DNA from: Riptortus pedestris
Lineage: Eukaryota > Arthropoda > Insecta > Hemiptera > Alydidae
NCBI GenBank assembly: GCA_019009955.1
Contig: CM032229.1
Coordinates: forward strand, 2,084,001-2,148,000
DNA length: 64,000 nt
Direction: 5' to 3'
The notes beneath the pieces are model-generated. The model was not told the origin of the DNA and ran no database searches. It was given only the letters and a program-made list of their open reading frames with translations. This document shows, one piece after another, positions 26,101 through 38,500 of the stretch (position 1 is its first letter; every line of letters starts with the position of its first letter). The translations under genes were made by a program, and so were the position numbers.

Positions 26101-29100
26101 CTCCGTCAGCCCCGTGCTACCAGTACGGACTAAACCTCTAGGAAGCATAGACTGGTTGCACGTCCGGGACACACCGTCCCTACGGTTCTCCTCCCAGTCA
26201 TGAAAAAGGAGGATTCCGCCGGCCGAAGAGGATGATTCTGATCTAACACCCAACTCCTTCTAGAATATAGAAAACCTCCTTCTTTGGAGACTATGGTTGC
26301 TAGTACACCTAAATCTCGAATGGCCTGCAACAGTGTTTGCACTCTCCAGCTCTTCCTTTTGGTACTCCGACAACCACCAAGCGATGCTTACCACGTCTCT
26401 TCTTTCATATATAGCATTTAAGCATTTCCTCTACCCAATTTACACCGCCCATTTCTCATTCAATGGCTCAAGATGCAATTACTATTCTAAATTTGCAACC
26501 ATTACATTCAGTACACATTCTTTCTATTTTCTCTGACGAATATACTCACTCCCTCTACATTTTTCTGCTCAATTTAAGAGCTTAGCTCACTGATCTTAAT
26601 TTTAATGAGATTGATGTATCTAATCCCTTACCATGATAAATAAAAACCTCAAGTAATCTGTTATTTATCTAACTCTAAAGAAGAGAGCATTTTAATTATT
26701 TTTGAATATTTATCTACTGATGTGAGCGTTAACAATTATTTCTGTGCTAACACATATGCGTTGCTTTCGTTGCAGATGTCCGCACTGTTCCTATTCTGCC
26801 GACAAGAAGGTGAGCTTGAACAGGCACATGCGGATACACGGAGGATCTCCCACCGGGACAGCTTCGAGCCAGGACCCCCTGTCGCCTGAACCACGGGTCG
26901 ACAGGTACTGCCATGACTGTGACATTAGGTAACATACATTTACTAATTACCTTCAAGTGTTGGGCAATATAATAATAGATGTACGTTTTATTTATAATGC
27001 TGGTCAATACATACGAAAGAATAACTGCTTCTCCCCATGCACCACTCCTTTTAGTTCACTCAACGTTTCTCATGAGCAAAGAGAAAAGGATATCAACAGA
27101 GCCATGAAGTATTTATATAAATTAACCACTATAAAGAGCAATGCCTCATCTACAGCCACTTTATATTATAGAAATATTGAACCTATAAACTATCGTGTAG
27201 CATTTAAATCGCATTCATCGTGGGATTACTACTCACAGAAACAGACAGAAAAGAATGCTAATAGTGTGCTTTTCTTGAATCTTCACTGTGTCCCATCTCC
27301 ACCATCAATAATGAAATGCTTTCAGCGCAATTTTCGAAAACTTTCCACAAATGTCCTCGATCCTGCTAGGGGACGAAAATGAGGTTTTACATATATACTT
27401 GACTTTTACCGCTCCAGGGGTGCAATTTGTTGTTTCATCAATACCTTACTCCAACAAACCTATATAAATGTTTCATGCAAAACAAACAAAAGATCAAGTT
27501 CATTAATGGCTAAAATTAAGCCTGTGGGCGAGGAGGTGATTTTGATTTCGAATTTAAAATACCTGACTAATTATAAGCTCAAATACCAAATATAGTTTTT
27601 AATGAGTCCTTTATTATGCAAATTCGTTGATTGATGACGTCATCAATTAAGATTTTATCGTTTTTGCCCCTAAAATGTTTATTTGGTCTATACCATACTC
27701 GACATTTAACCATTTCAGTCAACACTGAAGATTATACATGTTATAGGCAGAAATCGGACATAAAATAGTTGGGGCATAGAGGGGAGGAATAGGAAAATTC
27801 AAAACATTTCCATTATTGTGAGTCAGTTGTAAAGTTTTATAGTACCAATCTTGTTAAACTATTGATGAACCACGATTGTTGTATTATGCATTTTCTCGTA
27901 ACTGAATTATTAAGCGAGTTATTCCAGCTTTCTGGTCTTCATTCTCAGTGACTCCACCCCATCAACCCCCCACGCCACTCGGTCTTCTACTCATTGCTTG
28001 TTTTACATATAAATGTGACAGCCCCTGCGAGACGGACGTCTTGCTTTGTGTCAAGATATTTTTGGCACTGCAAGAATTCGCCATTTATGAAAAGAATGAA
28101 CGGTTTTCTACCTCAATCTAGTGCGAAACCTGGAATACAAGGAGCTTTTCTAACAGTTGAGCAGAAGTTCATTCCAGCCTGCGTATGCTACTATACCTTT
28201 CAGTCATTCTGCTATTCTTGTTTATCCTCTATTAGTCTAGTAGATGTATATTGCCCAACACTGTTTGGTATATTTTGGTTTAAGTATGAATCAGTTCTGA
28301 TAAAGAGTACTGTAGGTTTTCTTCTAGCAAGACGTTTCGAGCCCACAAACTGCACTACTGCAGCAGCAGGCACAAGAAGTCCAGACTGAGCGGAGAGCCC
28401 GGCGAAGGGGAGACTGCATTCCTCGCCTTGCCTACCAACCCTATCCTCATAGTGCCATACTCCTTGCTGGAAGGTGCCAGCCTCCTGTCTGGCGGCGGTG
28501 CTATGCCTCCCCCGGACACTGCCTGCCTTCTCTTGCCTGACGGCACTTTGCAACCTATGGCACATGCCATACATCAGGAGAAGCCCCAACCTCAGCCGGT
28601 CGCCTTCCCTTCACCTCCACCACAGGTAGCAAATACATATATATTCATATCAAATAATACAATTAGTATATCTTAATAGTCAGATATTTGGTTAGAAACT
28701 GACGTCACTGGGTGATCTTTATGTTCCACTAGGAAAGGTCATTTAACGTTCTTCATCAAATAATTAGATAAACATTTATTTCTCATATTTTATAACTCAA
28801 ACTTTTAACAACACAGCAGATCTAGAACGCAATCCTAATCACAACACAACCAACTAATTTTCACTCTGGTCTCAGCTATTACGCTACGGTTACCTCGTGT
28901 CACCCGTTGTTCCTAAGGGATCGATTCATCTGGGCGCACCTCCACCACAGTCTCATATGTGGTTAACTAAAAATAAGAAAAGTCCCTTGACTATGATGCC
29001 TCATTAAAGATGTCCTTAGAATTCAGTTCATCATCAGAAGTATGTTACTAATCTATATTCTCCCTGCTTATGAGTCCCTTACATATATGCCCATTGCTAT

Positions 29101-32100
29101 GTGTGCTCCCTCTTCTCTGGCTCCTTAACGCCCGTCGCTTCAAATATGCTACTGATCCCCCTTTTGCCCAGTTTTTGAGGTTGAACTCATCATGCGATTT
29201 TCGAAAAAGTTCCTCAAATGTCCATTTATCCTACCTCGGGAAAGACGAAAATGAAGTCCGATCAAATTTTTTTATATATATTTGCTGCTACCGTTCTAGC
29301 AGTTGGAATTTTTGTCTTGTCTTTACCAAACTTGATATATAGGTGTTTTACGTAAAACTAAAGATCAAGTTCGTTAAAGGCTGAAATAACCGGGTGGTTT
29401 AGAGGAGGGAATTTTGAATATTCAAAATATCTCCGTTACCGAAAAAAATTGTAGAACCAATTTGTTAAACTAATAAATGTTCTTCACTTGTTCTGGTATA
29501 ATTTTTTTTCAAAACTCAAGTATTAAACGAATTATTAGTACTTGTTATGAAATTTCAGTAATCCCACCCCTCCCCGCCCCTTCTACTCATTGTTTTTTTA
29601 CATAGAAATAAAGTATATGTGGTGAAATGAGGTCACAAGTGTGTTACACTAGAAATTGGGAAATCTGCTTAGTTTAAACAGACCCAGCGAGGACTTTTCT
29701 CGTCGGTGGCCCTTGATTGTCAGCATCCAACCTTTCCCGGTAACTGACTATCGGATTAGTAATATACTTTCCAAGTCAGAACATATCGCGGAGAGAAAAA
29801 CACTTTGTTCACTTTTGTTCAATACAATTCTGCATCTCTTTTCCCCGACTACTGTGAATCTTCTTGCAAGCAGTGCCTGTGGAATCAGTTACCCAACTTT
29901 CATCAACCTGATTTTGTCTAAACGTTGCCACAAACATAATCATGTAGTACAATACTGTAATATGAAATACTGTAAATGTGAGCTTGAAATACGATCCTGT
30001 GCGTTTTAAAAGCCTACATATTGGCAAACGAAATAACGATTCTAATACACAATTGTTGGAACAAATTATTCTACGTTCGGTGATTATATTTCAAAATATT
30101 TAGTAAAGGGGTTTCGATTCTGGAGTACCATCTGTACTCGCCAACAGTATATCACAATCCGTGTGGAGATTAGTTCTTTCGTAGACTTGAAATATTCGAA
30201 TGGACTACTGACCAGTCAGTGATGGTCATATCTTCAGGTAACTTTGAATATGTCATTATGGAATTTTGCAGAACTAGGAATGCACAATATGCTGCTTCCT
30301 TGTACAATTAGGATACAGATTTTTTATCTGTTGTTTTTTTAATTGCATTTTGGAATTGAACATTATACTTTTGTAGAATAAAACAAACTTCATATTTATA
30401 TATTTTGAAAGCACTCCAACTAAATGTACTTTGGTACTTGTTGCAGGTGGAGAAGACTACGATAGAGAAGGAAGTGAAGAGAGAAGGATCACCATTAGAT
30501 CTGAGCTGCCGAAGGACGGAGGAAGAGGAAGAGGAGAAGGAGAACAGGGAGACGGAAGACATAGTGTGCGCACCTTCTATCCCTGCTCTGCTATCTGCTT
30601 CTTCTACATGCTCCAGCCCTCCAGTCAGCCCGGCATCTTCCAAGCAGCAATCCTCCAGCCCCAAGTCCCCCAGACCTAACGGCTCCAGGACAGAACCTCC
30701 AGATCTCAGCTTGCAGAGCCTCCTCCTAGCGGCAGTCTCTGCACAGCACGTTCCTCCAGAGTTCATACCGCACCTCTCCGCCATGTACTCCAGGTTCAAA
30801 GCCAAGCCTCCAATACCGCCCATCCCTCTCATTCCCTCAGACCTGGCTATCCGATTGGCCGCCGCCGAACTCCCACCGCCCGCCCCTCCGCAAGTCCTTG
30901 TCAAACAGGGTGACTCCAAGTGTCAAGAGTGCAACATAGTCTTCTACAAGCATGAGAACTACGTGGCTCACAAGAAGCACTACTGCTCTGCAAGGAAGAC
31001 GGAAGAGAAGACCCCAAGCCCAGTAGTTCCGTCCCCGCCTCTGTCAGGCTCGCCCAAGGAACCATCCAAGAGCCCAGTAGGCCCTTCCACGTCTAAAACC
31101 ATGTACCAGTATATCTGCGCTGCCTGTGGAATCAAGTTCACATCCTACGACAACCTCGCTGCCCACCAGACATACTACTGTCCGAAGAGGACTCCCATAG
31201 ATAACGACAAACCTAGGAAATGTCCCAAATGCAAGGTAAGACTAAAAGTCAAATTATTATTTTTTTTATTTATTAAAGGCATAACTTTGCCGATGCTAAG
31301 TCAGGCTCAATTAATACAGTAACGTTCAAAATAACGGTTACGTATTATTAAATTATTTTCTTCTGGGGCAATTTTCATAATGGCTATTGAGTTTAATTGC
31401 ATGGAATTGGTTTACAATTAGGGTCTTGATAATGCAATGGAGTTGACTTACAAACATATATCAAGGACCAATGGGATATCCTTCATTTTTCTTCTTCTGT
31501 TCGGAATATTCTTTCAGATTTTTCTTTGTTTGCTGGATAATCTTAATAATTGCCGAATTTAAGACTACTATAATAGATTTTCTTTAGTACCTTAGCAGAC
31601 ATTTAATAATGAAACTGCCAAAGATGCTGGACTTTGCTCCTACACGTGGTTGACATTGACAAGGATTTTCCAATCAATACTAGACTATTTTACATAAAAT
31701 AACTAACCTTGCGTGTTATGTAAATGATTGGCGTTGTTTACAGACAGGATGTTCTGGTAGCGAGCACACGTGCAGCAGCCCTGGGTGGAAGTGTCCCTGT
31801 TGTTCAGTGACCAGCCCTACAGCAAGTGCAGCACAGAAGCACATGGATACCCACATAGGGGTGAAGGCCTTCCTATGCACCATCTGCAGCTACAAAGGCA
31901 ACACTCTCAGGGGAATGCGCACGCACATCAGGCTCCACTTCGACAAGAGGCCTCCTGAACTAAATGTAAGCTATTGTATTTTACTTCTGTATTCTTGGAG
32001 CAATGCAATCTGAGGCTTTGCTAAGTACAACAGTAATCGTCATTTGGCAAAGCCCCCTCCCTTGCTTCTCCAATCTCTTCCTCCATACTGAACAATGAGA

Positions 32101-34247
32101 AATGAATTCGCCCACGGACTTGCTACAAACAACAATTTTCCATCTCCACGAGCCATTCAATTGTGCCATAATTCGAGCAATCGGATCAAATGAACGATAT
32201 CATGTATCTTATACGTTTATTCATTTTGCCACACTTCTCCCTCCTTCGCCCACCATAAGTTGTTTCCTAGCAGTCTAATGGCTTTGTTTTTTAACTTCTC
32301 TATTTAATTGCTTGTAACTCCCATCATTAAAATCTGCAAGCAAAATACGTACAAACATTAAATCTTAGCTGTCAGGAATATCCCAATACAGGACACAGGG
32401 GACCGAGAAATCAAATCAGGTGAAATGGGTAAAAGGTTGACTTGAGGGCCGTGAGGTTACCTATTTGGTTGATTAGCCCCTAAGGGTAGACTTGAAGGGT
32501 GAGGTTACCTAGTTGGTTGATTCGCCCCTAAGGGTAGACTTGAAGGGTGAGGTTACCTATTTGGTTGATTAGCCCCTAAGGGTAGACTTGAAGGGTGAGG
32601 TTACCTAGTTGGTTGATTCGCCCCTAAGGGTAGACTTGAGGGTAGGTGAGGTTACCTAGTTGGTTGATTAGCCCCTAAGAGTAGACTTGAGGGTATGAGG
32701 TTACGTATTTGGGAGACTGGCCCCTAAGGGTAGACTTGAGAAGGATAGATGAGGGTACCTATTTGGGTGACATGCCCCTAACGGTAGACTTACTGTAGAT
32801 CACCTGATGCAATCAAGACTTCCAAGAAAATATATTTCATCATTAATATGAATCAGCTTGAATGACTAACTAGGAAGTTGTAACGTTGATTTTGATGATA
32901 AAATCATTTATCTAAAGGATTCCCTAATATTTCTTGGACGACCAAATTTTAAAAACCCAAAGTAAACATTTCAAATTATTTTTAAAGAATTCTTTACCTA
33001 TACATACAACACGTAAACTAAAGCGTACTCGTTCTTCTATGTTTATATAAGATGTATAATAATCTCTAATACAAATTTGAAAACGGACTGTGCTTATAGA
33101 GTGGAATCCTAGCAACACCACTGGAACCAAACTATTTCAAACATCTTTCGTTGCCTTACATATCAAAAGTACTTCAGGCAGTTGCGACGTGCTCTGAAAA
33201 TCTGCTAATGAATCTCTCAGTTCTGAAATTCTATTTAAATACGCTGAGGATGAATTATTACTTAATTTGAAGAAGTAACGAATAGAAACGTTGGGTTGCG
33301 TAATCTAAGCAATCGTAGTAAGCTCGCCTAGTATTTGAATTACGAAGAAATGCATTGAAAAAAACATTTGTTGAACATTATACAATCCCACTCGTAATAA
33401 CGGAGATATTCTGAATTTTCAATATCCCCCCCCCCTCTAAACCCCCCTATTCTTGTTTCGAATTGTATCAATAACAAATATGATCCTATAATTAATAGAA
33501 ACGGTTACAGATTCAGCATTGTGTAGATCAAATGAACATTGTGAAGACAATGAACGTAAAATCTTAATTTATGACGTCATCACAACGAATTTGCATACCA
33601 AGGGTCTCATAAATACCGTAGTTGGTATTTAGACTTAGAATAAAGAGGTTCATGTTATAACAGATTGTTATTATGGCATGACTAGAACGATTTGATGGAT
33701 GGGCATTCGAAGAAATGATTTGAAAGTCGCGGCATGAGTACAGGGTATACAGCTGATTTCACATAGAGGAAAAAGAAAAAAAGACAAAAAAGTCCGTCAC
33801 GCAGGGGCTGCGTAAACTAAGCAGACTTCCCACGTGAAGTTTTACAATAGAGAAATTTCAGAATAGAGAGCCGAACAGTTACGGGAATGGCCGAACTAGC
33901 TCTTGACGGAAACTCACGACTTGACCCGAAGTTAGCCGATCTCATCTCAGAAGCTGAAAACAGAAAAATCCAAATATCTCGGTTAATATTCAAGATACAG
34001 AATACATATGCATAACACTATTTATAGTAAATTTAATTTGCAATAAGATTGATTCTATATCATTTTTCGATCCGACGTATAGTAACGGAGATATTTCGAA
34101 TTTTCGAAAATCCTCCCCTTTAAACCCCTCCTCCCACTGATCCGATTTCAGCCATTAACGAACTTGATCTTTATTTTTACATAAAACGTTTAAATATCAA
34201 GTTTGGTAACGATCAAACGAAAATTTCGACCGCAAGAGCGTTAACAG

Positions 34248-34311
<64 letters not shown>

Positions 34312-35535
34312 GAACGGACCTCATTTTCGTCATCTCCTGGGTAGGATCGATGGACATTTGAAGAAATTTTTCGAAACTCGCGTCATGAGTACGACCCCAA
34401 TAGCTGATTTCCCTCAAGGGAAATCTGCTAAAACGTGGGATCTACCAATACATCTGATTTTAAAATATCTTGCTTCTATGTAATTAACAATTTTAAAATA
34501 ATGTTGAATGCAACATTATAATAAAAAACGACAAAAACTAATAGCCAGCTCTAACGATGTTATCAGCAGAGATAATAAAGCTAAGATAGACACTAATCGC
34601 CTGATAACGATGATAAGATTATCAATGGTTTACTTCAAAAGAGAGTTTGCATATTGTTTACTAATTATATTCAACTAAACTGTTATAACTAATTATAATT
34701 TACTACACATGGACTATTAATTAATTAAGATATATCTTTGGTATTTAGGATATATTGAATGAGCACATGCCTTTCTATGATGACCTAGAAGTGATGTGCT
34801 AGCAGAGCTGTGGTAGGTAGGGTTCTCCAGTGCATATAGGTTCTTCCCGGCTTCTAGCTTGGAGAGCTGCCTAGATAACCTAGGCTAAGTTATATCTAGG
34901 CGTTCAGCAAGGCTAAAATAACCAAACATTTTGAAGGGGCATAAAATAACCAAAAAATGAGAAGGAGAAGTTATGTTGTTGGCTGTGGGATTTCGAGGAA
35001 CTATTGTTTAGAATGTAAATCCTCTGTTAGTAATTTCTACCTCTCTGTAACATAACTCCTCTGAAATGTAACCTTCCTCTCTGGAATATTAAATGCACAC
35101 AGTCCTCTATATACGTAAGAGCCTTGTGTTTGTAAGATGTTTAATAAAAGTGTGGAATACAAGGTTTTAATACTTGATCAAACCGTCACGCAGGGGTTGC
35201 GAAAACTTAACAGATTTCCCACCGACGAGTAGAAGTAAGGGTTTATTGAAAACTCAAACTAAAAAGCACTGTTAACTTGTTTAATATTTGTGTTACGAAA
35301 AAGTGCATAGAACAACAATCGTAGAGCATCAATATATTAACAAGATTCTTTCTATAACATTTTACGATCCGGCTCTTAATAGCACACATATTTTGAAGTT
35401 TAGCAGATTTCCTTTGAGGTAAATCAGCTATTGAGGTCGTACTCATGACGCGATTTTCGATAAATTTTCTCAAATGTCCATCGATCCTACCCAGGAGATG
35501 ACGAAAATGAGGTCCGTTCAAAATTATATATTATA

Positions 35536-35572
<37 letters not shown>

Positions 35573-38500
35573 TTGTCTGTTGCCGCTATAGCGGTCTCAA
35601 TTCTTATTTAATCTTAATCAAAGTCTATATATAACGTTTCATGTAAAATTAAAGGTCGAGATTGTTAATGGCTGAAATCAAACAAGTGGGGGGGGGCGGG
35701 TTAGAGAACAGAAATGTCGAAAATCCGGAATATCTCCGTTATATTATATGTCGGGTTGAAAACTTGTAAAGAAACAATCTCATTGAAAATTGAATGTTCT
35801 ATAAATGTTGTTATGTACGCTATTTCACTATATTGATTATTAACCGGGATATTTGCATTTATTAGTTTTCGGCCTTCAGTAAACCCCCACTCTCACTGAC
35901 GCCATATATTAACAATAAGCTGCTATATTATGAAGCCTAAATACCAAATATAGTTCCCATTGAACATTTACTTTTTGTGATAAATGGAAATACGTGAGCA
36001 CGTAGGAAATTTGCTGAGTTAACACATCACCTGCGTGACGGACTTTTCTAATCCCCTCCTCTTTTTACACCCCTACTCCTGCTCCGATTTCTACCAATAA
36101 CAAATATGATCTTTAGTATTGAATGAAAAAGTTAAATATCGATTATGGTATCGATCTAATGGACATTTTCGAGGGAAGAACTTAAAACTTTAACTGATGA
36201 CGTCACTGCACAAAGACTTTGGTTGTATCCGCATAATAAAGGTTCCATGAAATTAATATTTGGTTTATTTAAGATGAGAATAAAGAATTTCATGTTATAA
36301 CAGCTTATTGTTGATATGACATAAGGAGGAGTGGGGGTTTACTGAAGGCAGAAGCCTAGAAATATCCCAATATCTTGGTTAGTATACATGATACAGAAAA
36401 TATGTATAGAACAACATTTATAATCCATTAAATTTGCAATACAATTGGTTTAATAGGAGTTTTCCCCAAAATATTTTGAATTTTCGTAGTTCCCCACTCC
36501 AAACCTCCCCTTCCACTGGTCCAATTTCAACCATTAATCTTTATTTTTACATGAAAAGCATAACTCCATATTTAATGAATAAGCCCACTAAAGCGTTAAC
36601 AGATATATTATATGCAAATATGTTCTGTTGGTCCCCCCCCTTCTTTAGTTCTTAGGCTACTAAAATTTTAGTTATTAAAATATAAATTATTCTGATTCAT
36701 TATAAATTGCAGTACTAGATATTGTAAATGTTAAGTGTTACCAGTATGCAGATTTCTCTATTGTAAAACACGTGGGAAATATGCTTGGTTTATGCAGCCC
36801 CTGCGTGACGAACTTTTTTTAACTCTTCACTGAACAGATGCTGTCAAATTCAAATCATCCGTTAATTTTGGGTTATCTCATATAAGTATGAATCTAATAA
36901 ATGATGTAATCAAGAACTTAACAACTACTTCTTGTTAACCTGTTGCCAGGAGGAGAACTATATAAGCTGTATTCTGGAGGAGCCAGGCGCAGGGGAGAGC
37001 AGAGGAGGCGAGTCGCCAGGGAGAGAGACCTGCAACGGGCAGGAATCTCCTGTAGTCAAGGAGGAAGCTCCCGAAGTCAACGATGAAGAAGAGGAATACA
37101 TAGAGGTAGTACAAATAATACACCTAGCACAATTATTCCTATCAATAGGAAATATAACAGTAATAACAACCTTTTGCATCAATATTACATCTTTTTATAG
37201 ACAAGGTTCAACAAATTAAGACTCTACTTCTAATGTTCACTTCTTTATTTCTATTTTTTCTGACTGCCGCTTACTTCGTAAGGACAGTGGAGCATATTTA
37301 GTTCTTATATCTCAACATTTTTGAAAATTCTCACTTATTTATTGTATGTATAGAAAAAGTAAAGGCCTCATTCCCGTTTAAACTTCCATTGATTTTCCAA
37401 ATTATCATAATTTAAAGACTAGGCCTTGTTGCAACCATCCATTTCAGAACCTGCTCTTTTCATATTACTATACCCACCCAAATCCATACAATTTGAAAAA
37501 GGGTTTCTAGGCCTCCCTCTTCCTCTATGTCCAATGACCTTCAAATGTATTTATGATGAAAATGTCATGGCTAAGAAGTTCACCCTCCTTTTTTCCATTG
37601 GCTCGATAACACTTTTCTTTCACTTACCTCATTTAGAAATTCCATGTTGAATTTTGTTGAGTCCAACTTGTTCTAGTGATTCTGGGCCAAATCTACACTT
37701 TGATTGCTTCCAATCTATTATATTCCCGTTTCTGGAGAGTCCAACGCTCGCTCCCGTGAAGCAGTACACTTCCATACGTCCAGACTTAGAAAGCATGTTT
37801 TTAGGGTGGTTACGGGATTTTTTTGGTATCCATGCTTATCAGTTAAAATACTCAGTTCACTTTGGAAGGCTTGTTTAGCAAGTGCTATTCTTCTTTCGGG
37901 ACTAGCTCTACTACCATTGTGTTCAGTCATGATGCTCCCTAGCTAACAACACTCCTAAAATTTTTCAAGCATGATGTTTCTAATTCTAGTATTTTTATTT
38001 CCTTTGCTTTCTTTCTTCTCTACAACCAAAACATTTGTTTTATGTGCATTTATTGCGAGTTTAAACTAATCTAGGGCGTTCTTTAGGACTTACAGCATTC
38101 TATAAATCTCTGCTTCAGACTTTGCCACCAGTGCAAAATCGTCTGCAAATGGACTGATATACCATTAATCTGTATATCTTGAACTCTTTCATTCATTTTC
38201 ATCATTGCTTTTTCAATGAACATATTGAACAGACAAAGTAAAATAGAGCATCCTTATCTTACACCTTTCTTAATTCTTACTGCCCTTTCACACACATTAA
38301 CATTGATTTGTGTAATAATGTTTTTATATTAATGAACAACATGTTTCAAGATAAGCCTCAAAATTTCATTCGAGAAAATTTAATTAAGTATATTTTACCA
38401 GCTATTTAAAAATTAGGTTATGCAAAATGTGAAGTTGTTGCATAAGTTCAGTTGTGTTGTAGGTAACTTGATGACACTTAAATACGAAAAGTAGGTCCTA

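Noticed and set aside
26957..27382. 141-codon plus-strand ORF in a FOG intron
   Set aside because: No motif, no splice context, and its 3' part is the 3' block of an abundant-family copy.
30308..30919. 203-codon minus-strand ORF
   Set aside because: It is antisense to FOG exon F, whose frame encodes recognisable fingers and motifs; the minus frame is a shadow of biased codon use.
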